Numbered from the stretch's first letter, positions 14,548 through 23,370 are shown. The stretch is 35,324 nucleotides of DNA from Alphaproteobacteria bacterium (GCA_026126245.1 JAHCJT010000010.1:1-35324); one strand, 5' to 3'. Notes: a model not told the origin generated them from the letters alone. Translations and numbers: made by a program.

Positions 14548-16011
14548 ATGTCCGATCATATCGCCTTCGTCCTGAACGGCCGGCCGGTCACGGCGACGGG
14601 GGCGTCGCCGGCGATGACCCTGCTTGACTGGTTGCGCGGCTCGGCGCGTCTGACCGGCACGAAAGAGGGGTGCGCCGAGGGCGATTGCGGCGCGTGCACC
14701 GTGGTGCTGGAGGACGCGACGACGGAACGCGGCGGACCGTGTGCGCCGGTCAACGCCTGCCTGCTGATGCTGGGCCAGATCCATGGGCGTGCAGTGCGCA
14801 CCGTCGAGGGATTGCGCGGCGCTGACGGCACGCCGCATCCGGTGCAGCGGGCGCTGGCCGAGGGCGACGGCACGCAGTGCGGCTACTGCACACCGGGCAT
14901 CATCATGAGCATGTACGCCTTTGCCGTCGGCGGTGAACCGGCGCAACCGGAACTGATCCACGACGCGCTGGCCGGCAACCTCTGCCGCTGCACCGGCTAC
15001 CGGCCGATCGTCGAGGCGATGGCGCGCGTGGCCCAGCTGCCGGAGGCGCGCATCGCGGCTGCGGCAACGGTGGCGGCCTCGATGCCCGAGGTGCCGGCCG
15101 GACCGGTTTTCCGAACTGCCGCGCCTGCCGGACAGCCCGACGGCGCGCGATTCGATGTGCCGGCGACCATGGACGCGCTGCTGGCACTGCGCCGCGATCA
15201 TCCCGACGCCTGGTTGCTGGCGGGCGGCACCGATCTGGGGCTGCGCGTCAGCCACGACCGCGAGGTGCCGGCACATGTCGTGTATGTCGGGCGGGTGCCC
15301 GAGCTGCAGGTCATCGCGGCGACGCCCGGCCGGCTGCGGATCGGCGCCGCCGCGAGCTACGCCCGGCTGTTGCCGCAGCTCGACGGTGCGCTGATGCCGT
15401 TCGGCGCCATGGTGCGCCGACTGGGTTCGCGTCAGATCCGCGCCATGGGGACGATCGGCGGCAATCTCGGCACGGCCTCGCCGATCGGCGATACGCTGCC
15501 GGTGCTGCTGGCGCTCGGCGCGAGCGTCCACCTGCGCTCCGCCGCCAATGGGACGCGTGCCGTGGCGATCGACGACTACTTCGTCGGCTACCGCCGCACG
15601 GCGTTGCGGGCCGACGAGATCATCGAGGCCGTCGAGATCGAGGTGCCGGCGAGGGACGAGATCTTCCACGTCGACAAGGTTTCCAAACGCCGCGACCAGG
15701 ATATCTCGGCCGTGCTCGGGGCTTATCGGCTACGCATCGACGGCGGCATTGTGCGCGCGGCGCGTCTGGCCTTCGGCGGCATGGCGGCCACGCCGGCGCG
15801 GGCACGGCAGGCGGAAGCGGCGCTGGTCGGGCGGCCCTGGAGCGACGCGACTGTTGCCGCCGCCGCGGCGGTGATGGAAGGCGATTTCCAGCCGGTCGAC
15901 GACTGGCGCGGCAGTGCCCGGTATCGCCAAGTCGTCGCCGGCAACCTGTTGCGCCGATTGCACGTGCGCGTGACGCGGCCCGACGTTGCCCTCGAGATCG
16001 ACCGGCTATGA
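14548..16011 (+). CDS. xdhA: Xanthine dehydrogenase small subunit (2Fe-2S and FAD domains)
   Basis: This 487-residue subunit carries the electron-transfer cofactors of a molybdenum hydroxylase. The plant-type 2Fe-2S domain has Cys42, Cys47 and Cys50 (GCAEGDCGACTVVL) and Cys71. A second all-helical 2Fe-2S domain follows with GTQCGYCTPG and NLCRCTGYRPIVEA. After a linker near residues 170-200, the FAD domain shows LLAGGTDLGL, MGTIGGNLGTASPIGDTLPVLLALGA and KRRDQDISAVLGAY. This domain order in one chain of about 490 residues is that of bacterial XdhA, as in Rhodobacter. The ATG at 14548 follows AGGAGGGAC. The stop overlaps the xdhB start by four bases. The holoenzyme oxidises hypoxanthine and xanthine to urate with NAD+ in the cytoplasm. 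Confidence 0.93.
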   Translation: MSDHIAFVLNGRPVTATGASPAMTLLDWLRGSARLTGTKEGCAEGDCGACTVVLEDATTERGGPCAPVNACLLMLGQIHGRAVRTVEGLRGADGTPHPVQRALAEGDGTQCGYCTPGIIMSMYAFAVGGEPAQPELIHDALAGNLCRCTGYRPIVEAMARVAQLPEARIAAAATVAASMPEVPAGPVFRTAAPAGQPDGARFDVPATMDALLALRRDHPDAWLLAGGTDLGLRVSHDREVPAHVVYVGRVPELQVIAATPGRLRIGAAASYARLLPQLDGALMPFGAMVRRLGSRQIRAMGTIGGNLGTASPIGDTLPVLLALGASVHLRSAANGTRAVAIDDYFVGYRRTALRADEIIEAVEIEVPARDEIFHVDKVSKRRDQDISAVLGAYRLRIDGGIVRAARLAFGGMAATPARARQAEAALVGRPWSDATVAAAAAVMEGDFQPVDDWRGSARYRQVVAGNLLRRLHVRVTRPDVALEIDRL

Positions 16012-18359
16012 GCGCGGCCGATCCCGATCGCGCGCCAGGCACCGCCAGGGGCGGTGTGCACAAGGCCGAACGCCACGACAGCGCGCTGAAGCACACCACG
16101 GGCGAAGCCGTCTACATCGACGACATGGCGGAACCGGCCGGGCTGGTGCATGCCGCCCTGGTGCTTTCGCCGGTTGCGCATGGCAGGCTCGCGGCGGTCG
16201 ATCTGACGGCGGTGCGCGCGCTGCCCGGCGTGGTCGCGGCGGTGACGGCGGCCGACATCCCCGGCCGCAACGACATCGCGCCGATCCGCGACAACGAGAG
16301 GCTGTTGGCCGACGGCGTGGTCGAATATGCCGGCCAACCAGTGGCCGCCATTGCCGCCACGTCGTTGGACGTGGCGCGCGCCGCGGCGAAGAAGGTTGCG
16401 CTCGAGATCGAACCGCTGCTGCCGGTCCTCACGCTGGACGAGGCGCTGGACAGGCGGTCGCTGCTCTATCCGCCGTCGGTCGTGGCGCGCGGCGACGTCG
16501 ATGCGGCGATGAAAGGCGCGCCGCGGCGGCTATCGGGCAGCTTCCGCGTCGGCGGTCAGGAGCACTTCTATCTCGAAGGCCAGATCGCATTGGTGGCGCC
16601 GGGCGAGGACGGCGATCTCATTGTCCATTCCTCGACCCAGCATCCGACCGAGGTGCAGCACATTGTGTCTCGCGTGCTGGGGCTGGAGTTCAACCAGGTC
16701 ACGGTGATGGTCCGCCGCATGGGCGGCGCCTTCGGCGGCAAGGAGAGCAACGCCTCGTGGGTGGCGGCGGCGGCGGCGCTGCTGGCGTACCAGTCCGGCC
16801 GGCCGGTCAAGCTGCGTCTGCCGCGCGCCGACGACATGGTGGCGACCGGCAAGCGCCACGCCTTCCTCTATCGCTACGAGGTCGGCTTCGACGACGATGG
16901 CCGTGTGCTAGCGCTGGACGCGACGATGGCCGCCGACGGCGGCCATAGCGTCGATCTGACGCCGGGCGTGCTGGGCCGCGCCCTGACGCATGTCGACAAC
17001 GTTTACTGGCTGCCGCACGTGCGCTGCACCGGACTGGCGTGCAAGACGAACACGGTGTCCAACACCGCCTTCCGAGGATTCGGCGGGCCGCAGGGCGTGG
17101 TGGTCATGGAGGACGCCGTCGGCAGAATCGCGCAGGCGCTGGGCAAGACTCCGGAGGCGGTGCGGGCCGTCAATTTCTACGGCGAGGGCACGAACGACGA
17201 GACGCCCTATGGCCAGAAGGTCGAGGACAACCAGATCCGGCGGTGCGTGGCGCAGGTGATGCGTGATGCCGAATGGGAGCGCCGTCGTGCCGAGGTCGAT
17301 GCCTTCAACCGCGCAAGCCCTGTCCTCAAGCGCGGGCTCGGCCTGTTCCCGCTGAAGTTCGGCGTCTCGTTCAACATCCCGAGCATGAACCAGGCCGGCG
17401 CCCTGGTGCACGTCTACAGCGACGGTTCGATCCGGCTGAACCACGGCGGCACCGAGATGGGTCAGGGGCTGTTCGTCAAGGTGGCGCAGATCGTCGCCGA
17501 GGTGTTCCAGGTCGATCTCGACCGCATTCGCGTGACGCCGACATCCACGGGCGAGGTCCCCAACACGTCGCCGACGGCGGCGTCGACCGGTTCCGATCTC
17601 AATGGTTGGGCCGCCTTCGCCGCCGCCAACACCATCCGCCAGCGCATGGCGGCGTTCGCGGCCATCCATTTCGACGTGCCCGAGGAGGTCATCGACTTTC
17701 GCGACAACCGGGTGTGCGTGGCACGACCGGGCGACAACCGCGCCATGGCTTTCGGCGAGCTGGCGAAATTGTGCCACGCCGGCCGGGTATCGCTATCGTC
17801 GACCGGTTTCTACAAGACGCCCAAGATCCACTGGGATCCGGCGACGATGACCGGCCGGCCGTTCTTCTACTTCTCCTACGGTGCGGCGGTCGCCGAGGTG
17901 GCGATCGATACGCTGACCGGGGAGACGCGCGTGCTGCGCGCCGACCTGGTGCAGGATTGCGGCCGGTCGCTGAACCCGGCCGTCGATCTCGGCCAGATCG
18001 AAGGCGCCTTCGCGCAAGGCATGGGGTGGCTGACCTGCGAGGAACTTTGGTGGGACAAACAGGGCCGTCTGCGCACGGCCGGCCCCTCGACCTACAAGAT
18101 CCCCGGCAGTCGCGACGTGCCGCCGATCTTCAACGTGCGCCTGCTTGACGATGCGCCGGCGCGTGAGGCTACGATTTTTCGGTCCAAGGCGATCGGCGAG
18201 CCGCCGCTGCTGCTGGCAACGGCGGTGTGGACGGCGCTGAAGGATGCCATCTCAAGCGTCGTCGACCACACCATGCCGGTGCACCTGGACGCGCCGGCCA
18301 CGCCCGAACGCGTGCTGATGGCGGTGCGCCGGTTGCAGGAAATCGTCGCGGCTGGGTGA
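16008..18359 (+). CDS. xdhB: Xanthine dehydrogenase large subunit (molybdopterin-binding)
   Basis: This 783-residue catalytic subunit binds the molybdenum-pterin cofactor and the purine. Key regions are GSFRVGGQEHFYLEGQ, the active-site Glu in GGAFGGKES, and the purine-binding Arg in AFRGFGGPQG. GTEMGQGLFVKVAQI and the catalytic base Glu in KAIGEPPLLLA near the C-terminus complete the set. These correspond to Glu232, Arg310 and Glu730 of the Rhodobacter enzyme, so true xanthine dehydrogenase activity, and not that of an aldehyde or CO dehydrogenase relative, is likely. The length matches XdhB. The ATGA overlap with xdhA implies translational coupling. The XdhC sulfuration chaperone gene that usually follows is not in the window, and the purine permease and guanine deaminase are also absent, so maturation must rely on genes elsewhere. 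Confidence 0.94.
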   Translation: MSAADPDRAPGTARGGVHKAERHDSALKHTTGEAVYIDDMAEPAGLVHAALVLSPVAHGRLAAVDLTAVRALPGVVAAVTAADIPGRNDIAPIRDNERLLADGVVEYAGQPVAAIAATSLDVARAAAKKVALEIEPLLPVLTLDEALDRRSLLYPPSVVARGDVDAAMKGAPRRLSGSFRVGGQEHFYLEGQIALVAPGEDGDLIVHSSTQHPTEVQHIVSRVLGLEFNQVTVMVRRMGGAFGGKESNASWVAAAAALLAYQSGRPVKLRLPRADDMVATGKRHAFLYRYEVGFDDDGRVLALDATMAADGGHSVDLTPGVLGRALTHVDNVYWLPHVRCTGLACKTNTVSNTAFRGFGGPQGVVVMEDAVGRIAQALGKTPEAVRAVNFYGEGTNDETPYGQKVEDNQIRRCVAQVMRDAEWERRRAEVDAFNRASPVLKRGLGLFPLKFGVSFNIPSMNQAGALVHVYSDGSIRLNHGGTEMGQGLFVKVAQIVAEVFQVDLDRIRVTPTSTGEVPNTSPTAASTGSDLNGWAAFAAANTIRQRMAAFAAIHFDVPEEVIDFRDNRVCVARPGDNRAMAFGELAKLCHAGRVSLSSTGFYKTPKIHWDPATMTGRPFFYFSYGAAVAEVAIDTLTGETRVLRADLVQDCGRSLNPAVDLGQIEGAFAQGMGWLTCEELWWDKQGRLRTAGPSTYKIPGSRDVPPIFNVRLLDDAPAREATIFRSKAIGEPPLLLATAVWTALKDAISSVVDHTMPVHLDAPATPERVLMAVRRLQEIVAAG

Positions 18360-18468
18360 GCCATCACGGGTCGGTCCACCCGGCGCTTCGGTACGGACGA
18401 CGTAGGTCTGCGGCGCGGCCGGGATCAGTCGGGCCGACGTCGCGCCGCTCGGCGGCTTTCGTCTGTCA

Positions 18469-18675
18469 GGGCGCGTTGCGCAGGCCGGCGGGCGGGCGGT
18501 CCTGCCTCAGTTTCGCGTAGTCGTAGTTGCCGATGCACGCTGCCGGTTTTCCCTTGGGCGCGGCATAGACTTCGATCCGCTCGCCTTCTTCCACGATCAG
18601 CATGACGCCGGGTCCGTACCAGACGCCGCGGTTCAGGGCTTCGTGGCCCGGTTCCACAAAGAAAGTCTTGCTCAT
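18469..18675 (-). CDS. Small protein of unknown function (68 residues)
   Basis: I do not recognise this protein. It begins MSKTFFVEPGHEALNRG and contains a compact, beta-rich stretch (GVMLIVEEGERIEVYAAPKG) and the single Cys in PAACIGNYDY, with a Pro/Arg-rich tail. It has no signal peptide or membrane helix. Support for it being a real gene is moderate. The sequence has ordinary amino-acid composition, not the Arg/Pro/Ala-rich pattern of antisense frames in this GC-rich DNA. An AT-rich promoter-like region lies about 85 bases upstream, and no other gene covers the interval. An in-frame ATG at 18687 would add four residues. The stop is at 18466-18468, just before the first coding base given here. 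Confidence 0.5.
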
Positions 18676-18759
18676 CGCTGGGCCCATTCGCGTTGGGACA
18701 ACAAACTACGCGGGCTTGCGCAATTGGGGATGACGCGCGACCTCAGCGCCCCCGCGCCG

Positions 18760-18787
18760 TTAATATAATACAATCAGAAATTGTAAA
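18760..18787 (-). promoter_or_regulatory. AT-rich putative sigma-70 promoter with overlapping inverted repeat
   Basis: This short island is conspicuously AT-rich in an otherwise GC-rich window. On the minus strand, TTTACA (18787-18782) and TATTAA (18765-18760) are spaced 16 bases, a plausible -35/-10 pair for the small gene starting at 18675. A perfect inverted repeat TACAAT-CAGAA-ATTGTA (18769-18785) lies inside the spacer, positioned to act as an operator. A TATAAT hexamer also occurs on the plus strand (18764-18769) but lacks a -35 partner. Confidence 0.4.
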
Positions 18788-18863
18788 GCGATTTTCGCTG
18801 CAGGCGCCTGTTGCAGGCGTGCTGCATCAGAAAACTGACACCAGCATGATGGTGACCGGGTTC

Positions 18864-20136
18864 CTATCTGGCGAATTCCCGAACCAGGGCACGCCACAGT
18901 GCCACGGCTTCGGCGCCAGCGGGATCGCGCGGCTGCCGGCGCACCGCCGTGTGCACCATCACCAGCCTGGCGCGCGGATGGATGAAAATGGCCTGACCGC
19001 GCACGCCCAACAGTGCGAACTGCCGATCGGCCTCGGGAAAGATCCAGGTCTGGTAGCCATAGCCGAAGAAGCGCGTGGCAGTGCCGGGTTTGAGATGCGG
19101 CGCGGCGTCGTCAGAGACTGTTGCCGCACGCACCCAGTCCGGCGGCACGATCTGTCGTCCGTCGCGGATGCCGTCGGACGCCAGCAGCAGGCCGAGCCGC
19201 GCGTAGTCGCGCAGGATCGCGTTGAAACAGCAGAAGGTGGCTTCCTGGCCGGCGGCATCGATGTTCCAGGTCGCGTCGGCCTCGGCGCCCATCGGCTGCC
19301 GGTAGCCTGGTCGCAGAGATATCGCACAGCGGCATATGGGTGGCGCCGCGCAGCACCATGCCGAGAACCTGGGTTTCGGCCGAGGCGTAGTGGAACTTTT
19401 CGCCCGGCGGCCGGCTGCGACTGTTGAACTGGGTCACGGCCACCGGGCCGCCGGGTCCCGTGCGCAGCAGCGTGGCGCGCCACAATCGAGTGATGTCGTC
19501 CTTGCCGTCGTAGTCCTCGGTGAAGGCAACGCCCGAGGACATGGTGAGCAGGTGCCGGATTGGCGTCTCGCCATACGCGGTGCCACGGAATTCGGGCACA
19601 TAGGTATCAGCCCGGTCGTCGAGCGACCGGATGGCCCCGTCGCGCAACGCGATACCCAGCAGCATGGCGGTAATCGTTTTCGCCATGGAAAACGACGTGA
19701 AGCGATGGTGTTCGGTCCGGTCGTACTGGTAGGTTTCGACCAGGATCCTGCCGTCCTTGACGATCAACAGCCCCGTCGTGGGATTGCCATCGAGATAGCG
19801 CTGCAGGTTCCGTCGTTCGTTGTTGAACGTGTACCAGACGTCCGGCGCGCGGTCGGCCCGCGTCAGCGGTCGTGGCCGGGGCGATGCCGGCACCGGCCGG
19901 GCCTCGAAGAGCGTGTCGAACTTGCTGAGGGCGCCGACCAGATACTGCTGCCGCCCCCACGTCGTCGTAGTCCCGATGGGATAGCCTTGCGACTTGCCGT
20001 AGCCGTCCTCGTCCGGTGCGGCCCGCGCCGGACCGCCCAGGATCGTGGCCAGCAAGGGCAACAGGACAATGCACCGGCGCACGACCGGGGCGAGGGTGCG
20101 GCTCGAGGCGGTAGTCAGGGTCGAAGGGCGGATCAT
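18864..20136 (-). pseudogene. Beta-lactamase-family (class C-like) serine hydrolase, disrupted by two single-base deletions
   Basis: The reading frames together encode a ~420-residue secreted serine hydrolase. The N-terminus has a basic start and a hydrophobic signal segment (IVLLPLLATILGG, cleavage near ARA-AP). The nucleophile motif SMAK lies in FTSFSMAKTITAMLLG, HLLTMSSGVAF follows, and the Tyr motif is YAS in FHYASAETQVLG. After the breaks the last part has DATWNIDAAGQEATFCCFNA, DYARLGLLL and FFGYGYQTW. The frame changes twice between 19304 and 19322. Adding one base at 19321/19322 and one at 19304/19305 restores the continuous reading CD-YLCDQA-YRQPMGAEAD. Such enzymes (EstB/6-aminohexanoate-dimer hydrolase-like) cleave esters or amides. 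Whether it is a pseudogene or a sequence artefact is undecided. Confidence 0.83.
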
Positions 20137-20174
20137 CGCGGGCCCCAACCTAGCACAATGCCGGCTTCGCAAGA

Positions 20175-20996
20175 TCAATCTGGCGCCGCCACGGGGCGCG
20201 TGCCGACGACCCGGCCGATCTCGCGCGCGGCGCGCTGCAGATCGTCGAGATAGTGGCCAACCGCCTCCTCAACGGTCAGCGCGCGGCGCAGGAAGCGCAG
20301 CGACAGGCAGGCCAGCACCGTTTCGCCGTCCATGACCGGCACGGCCATGCCCAGATATCGGCTGCGGCTGGGCGGCGTCAGCGCGTAGCCCTGGCGGCGA
20401 ATGGCGCGCAGCGTGGCCAGCAGTCCGCGCGGATCGCGCGCCGGCGCGGTCTCGGCCCGGGCCGAGGTGGCCAGTGCCCGCAGAATCATCGACCGCTCAG
20501 CGTCGGGACAGAAGGCGAGATAGGCGTGGCCCAGGGCGCTGCTGAGGATCGGCCATGCGCGGTTGTAGGCTGCCGGCTCGGTCGACAACGGGCTGTCGGC
20601 GACGGTGCTGTGGCGGACCTGGATGGTGCTGCCTTCCAGCGTGCCGAGATAGAGCGGCCAGCGGTGGCGTTGGGTGAACTGATCCATCGGGCCGATCGCC
20701 GCATCGACCACCCGATCGCGCATGCGGACTCCGGCCGACAGCTGCACGACCCGGCCGGTCACCCGATAGCCGAGGCGGCGCGATATCTGCTCGACATACC
20801 CGGCGGCGCGCAGCGCATGCAGCAGGCGCACCAGAGTCGGCTTCGGCAGGCCGGTGTCGTCGTGCAGGACGCGCAGCGGCGTGCTCGGTCGCCGGTTCAA
20901 CGCCTCCAGCACGGCGAGGGCGCGCGTCACCGGACCGATCGCGTCGGCCGAGGTTGCATCAGTGGCGGGAGGCTGCATCGTTGCGATCCATTGCAT
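20175..20996 (-). CDS. IclR family transcriptional regulator
   Basis: This 273-residue DNA-binding protein has an N-terminal winged helix (about residues 20-85: PVTRALAVLEALN, then LHDDTGLPKPTLVRLLHALRAAGYV). The C-terminal effector domain of the IclR type follows, with a typical SALGHAYLAF and the late AVPVMDGETVLACLSLRF strand. IclR proteins are tetrameric sensors of small aromatic or carboxylic acids that repress or activate an adjacent catabolic gene. It is divergent from the TauD-type dioxygenase with a 95-base gap containing a perfect 15-base palindrome. This makes control of that dioxygenase, and of itself, the obvious inference. The ATG at 20996 lies three bases from the palindrome; an alternative ATG at 20978 would shorten it by six residues. 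Neither has a clear ribosome binding site. Confidence 0.92.
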   Translation of the reverse strand: MQWIATMQPPATDATSADAIGPVTRALAVLEALNRRPSTPLRVLHDDTGLPKPTLVRLLHALRAAGYVEQISRRLGYRVTGRVVQLSAGVRMRDRVVDAAIGPMDQFTQRHRWPLYLGTLEGSTIQVRHSTVADSPLSTEPAAYNRAWPILSSALGHAYLAFCPDAERSMILRALATSARAETAPARDPRGLLATLRAIRRQGYALTPPSRSRYLGMAVPVMDGETVLACLSLRFLRRALTVEEAVGHYLDDLQRAAREIGRVVGTRPVAAPD

Positions 20997-20998
20997 CG

Positions 20999-21013
20999 TT
21001 CCGTAATACGGAA
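20999..21013. promoter_or_regulatory. Perfect palindrome, candidate IclR-family operator
   Basis: TTCCGTA-A-TACGGAA is a perfect inverted repeat (7-base arms, one-base centre) in the divergent gap between the IclR gene and the TauD-type gene. IclR-family sites are typically palindromes of about this size, often with G/C-rich TTCCG...CGGAA-like arms. It ends three bases from the regulator's start codon, so binding would also block that gene's translation start region or promoter. Confidence 0.65.
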
Positions 21014-21091
21014 TCTGGCAAGAATGTCCTCCCTTGTCACGGCCGCCGGTGCGAGAGTTTCGCCAACAACGCGACGGGCGCGGAGGAAGAC

Positions 21092-21922
21092 ATGACCTAC
21101 CAGACGATCGAGGTGCGCAAGCTCAACCCCGTGATCGGCGCGGAGATCGGTGGCGTCGACCTGTCGCGGCCACTGGGCAACCAGCAGTTCCAGGAAATTC
21201 ACGACGCCCTGGCCGACAACCTCGTGATCTTCTTCCGCGACCAGACGATGACGCCCGAGCAGCACAAGGATTTCGGGCGCCGCTTCGGCAAGCTGCACAT
21301 CCACCCAGCGTCGGGCCGAACGCTGGAGGGCCACCCCGAGATCCTGATCATCGCCGCTGACGAGAAATCCAAGCGGGTCGCGGGCGAGGAATGGCACTCC
21401 GACGTCTCGTTCGAGGCCGAACCGCCGATGGGCAGTATCCTCTATCTCACCGAGGTGCCGCCATCGGGCGGCGGCGACACGCTGTTCGCCAGCATGTACG
21501 CCGCCTACGAGGCGCTGTCGGACCGCATGAAGGCGCATCTCGACGGCCTGACGGCGATCCACGACAGCGCCCATGTGTTTGGCGGTGCCTACGGCGATCG
21601 GGCCGACAAGGTGCTGTCCAAGTCAGAGCATCCGGTGATCCGCACCCACCCGGTGACCGGCCGCAAGGCGCTGTTCGTCAACCGCGGCTTCACCACCCGC
21701 ATCCTTGGCCTGCCGCGGCCGGAGAGCGCAGCACTGCTGGAGTATCTCTACCGGCATGTCGAGACGCCGGAGTTCCAGTGCCGCTTTCACTGGCGCGCCA
21801 ACTCGGTCGCCTTCTGGGACAACCGCTGCGCCCAGCATCACGCGCTGTTCGACTATCACCCGCACCGCCGCTACGGGCATCGCGTGACGGTGTGCGGCGA
21901 CCGGCCGTTCTACCGGGCGTAG
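21092..21922 (+). CDS. TauD/TfdA family Fe(II)/2-oxoglutarate-dependent dioxygenase
   Basis: This 276-residue non-heme iron enzyme couples 2-oxoglutarate decarboxylation to hydroxylation of a small acid such as taurine, an alkyl sulfate or an aryloxyacetate. Iron ligands His102 and Asp104 are in WHSDVSF. The distal His lies in the CAQHHALFDY segment, and the 2-oxoglutarate-binding Arg in the following RRYGHRVTV. FVNRGFTTRILGL and SVAFWDNRC are other family hallmarks. The ATG at 21092 follows GGAGGAAGA. It is transcribed away from an IclR regulator and is monocistronic here, ending near a repeat-rich gap. The substrate cannot be named. A sulfonate role is not favoured, because no sulfonate transporter is nearby and IclR control is more usual for aromatic or carboxylic acids. 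Confidence 0.92.
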   Translation: MTYQTIEVRKLNPVIGAEIGGVDLSRPLGNQQFQEIHDALADNLVIFFRDQTMTPEQHKDFGRRFGKLHIHPASGRTLEGHPEILIIAADEKSKRVAGEEWHSDVSFEAEPPMGSILYLTEVPPSGGGDTLFASMYAAYEALSDRMKAHLDGLTAIHDSAHVFGGAYGDRADKVLSKSEHPVIRTHPVTGRKALFVNRGFTTRILGLPRPESAALLEYLYRHVETPEFQCRFHWRANSVAFWDNRCAQHHALFDYHPHRRYGHRVTVCGDRPFYRA

Positions 21923-21945
21923 GAGTCCTCCCCGGCCGAGCTGGG

Positions 21946-22079
21946 AAGGCCTGTCCTGAGCGAAGTCGAAGGATGTCCCGAAGGGGCGGCGGAGAGCCCA
22001 CGTGGCTTCTCCAGCGAGCCGCCGCGTGCGCTCTCCCTCCGGCCTCTAGCCATCTCCCCCATGCTGCGCATGAGGGGAG
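21946..22079. repeat. Intergenic repeat-like segment with terminal hairpin
   Basis: The gap between convergent genes carries CCTGTCCTGAGCGAAGTCGA near 21950, a motif I know as part of a widespread interspersed repeat of alphaproteobacterial genomes. It ends in a hairpin at 22054-22079 (CTCCCC-CATGC with GCATGAGGGGAG, one bulged base). It lies between the stops at 21922 and 22085 and probably ends transcription from both sides. I see no gene in it. Confidence 0.55.
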
Positions 22080-22084
22080 GATGC

Positions 22085-23251
22085 TCACTTCACCGGTTCG
22101 AGGATGCTGACGTAGTTGGCGACCGCGGCGCCGCCCATGTTGAAGATGCCGGCGAGTTTCGCGGTCGGCAGCTGCATGGCGCCCGCCGAGCCGGAGAGTT
22201 GCAGGCAGCCCATGACGTGCATCGACACGCCGGTGGCGCCGACCGGATGGCCCTTGGCTTTCAGGCCGCCCGAGACGTTGACCGGCAGCTTGCCGTCGCG
22301 CTCGGTCCAGCCCTCGAGGATAGCGCGCTCGCCTTGGCCACGCGGCGCCAGTCCCATGGCCTCGTACTCGATCAGCTCGGCGGACGTGAAGCAGTCGTGC
22401 GTCTCGACGAAGCTGAGATCGAGCAGATCCAGACGTGCCGATTCCAGGGCGCGCTTCCACGCCAAGGTCGGGCCCTCGAACTGGATGATGTCGCGCTTGG
22501 ACATCGGCAGGAAGTCATTGACGTGTTCGGCGGCGCGGAAGGCGATCGCCTGCTTCATGCCCAGCGCCGTGTCGGTGTCGGCCAGGATCACGGCGGCCGC
22601 GCCGTCGGTGACGGGCGAGCAGTCGGTGCGCTTCAGCGGGCCGGCGACGAACGGGTTCTTGTCGGACGGGTTGCGGCAGAAGGCGTAGTCGAACTCGCGC
22701 TGGAAGTGGGCGTAGGGATTCTTGACGCCGTTCCTGTGCGCCTTCACGGCGATGCGAGCCAGCGCGTCGGACTTGTCGCCGTAGCGCTGGAAATAGGCCG
22801 AGGTGATCTTGCCGAAGATGCCGGCGAAGCCGGCCTCGATGTTGGCCTCCTCGGCGACATACGATGCCTTGATCAGCACGTCGCCGGCCTGGGCACTGTT
22901 GAGCTCGGTCATCTTCTCGACGCCGACCACCAGCACGAAGCGCGCTTTCTTGGCTGCCAGGCTGTTAATGCCCATGTGGATGGCGGCGGAGCCGGTGGCG
23001 CAGGCGTTCTCGACCCGCGTCGAGGGCTTGAAGCGCAGGTCGGGATGCGCCTGCAGCGGCAGCGAGGAGTGGAACTCCTGCTTGACGAAGCCGCCGTTCA
23101 TGTTGCCGACATAGATGACATCGACGTCGCGCGGCTCGATGCCGGCATGGGCGATGGCGTCGCTCGCCACCTTGACGATCAGCGATTCGCTGGTCTCGGC
23201 GTCGAGCTTGCCGAACTTGGAATGGGCCCAGCCCACGATGCAGGCGGTCAT
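22085..23251 (-). CDS. Thiolase family protein (SCP-x-like acetyl-CoA acetyltransferase)
   Basis: This 388-residue thiolase-fold enzyme makes or cleaves a beta-ketoacyl-CoA. The nucleophilic Cys is in VENACATGSAAIH. The second region reads ETHDCFTSAELIEYEAMG, where classical thiolases have NEAFA. This HDCFT form marks the SCP-x/non-classical branch that is often found in steroid or branched-chain degradation. The C-terminal His is in GGLKAKGHPVGATG, but the usual CGG-type second catalytic Cys region reads NMGGAAVANYV and lacks the Cys. The ATG at 23251 fits the MTACIVGWAHSKFGK start of the family. The in-frame start at 23299 adds only basic residues. No DUF35/OB-fold partner, common for this branch, is visible beside it, so the pathway is open. 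Confidence 0.9.
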   Translation of the reverse strand: MTACIVGWAHSKFGKLDAETSESLIVKVASDAIAHAGIEPRDVDVIYVGNMNGGFVKQEFHSSLPLQAHPDLRFKPSTRVENACATGSAAIHMGINSLAAKKARFVLVVGVEKMTELNSAQAGDVLIKASYVAEEANIEAGFAGIFGKITSAYFQRYGDKSDALARIAVKAHRNGVKNPYAHFQREFDYAFCRNPSDKNPFVAGPLKRTDCSPVTDGAAAVILADTDTALGMKQAIAFRAAEHVNDFLPMSKRDIIQFEGPTLAWKRALESARLDLLDLSFVETHDCFTSAELIEYEAMGLAPRGQGERAILEGWTERDGKLPVNVSGGLKAKGHPVGATGVSMHVMGCLQLSGSAGAMQLPTAKLAGIFNMGGAAVANYVSILEPVK

Positions 23252-23370
23252 GGCGCGTCTCCTGCGCGGATGTCGTCGTGGCGCAATGTAGAGCCCCATC
23301 GCGGCGCCGTCGACCCCGCAGGCGACGTGGCCCGCACGACGCGAGTGCGGCGTCGCATGACGTCAGGCCG

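Noticed and set aside
14548-18359. CO or aldehyde dehydrogenase instead of xanthine dehydrogenase
   Set aside because: Subunit layout (2Fe-2S and FAD in one chain) and the purine-binding Glu and Arg in the large subunit favour xanthine dehydrogenase.
18764-18769. Perfect TATAAT on the plus strand
   Set aside because: No -35 element at the right distance (only GC-rich sequence) and no plus-strand gene follows.
21092-21922. Taurine dioxygenase tauD by name
   Set aside because: Only the iron and 2-oxoglutarate residues are certain. There are no sulfonate transport genes nearby, so a specific substrate is not supported.
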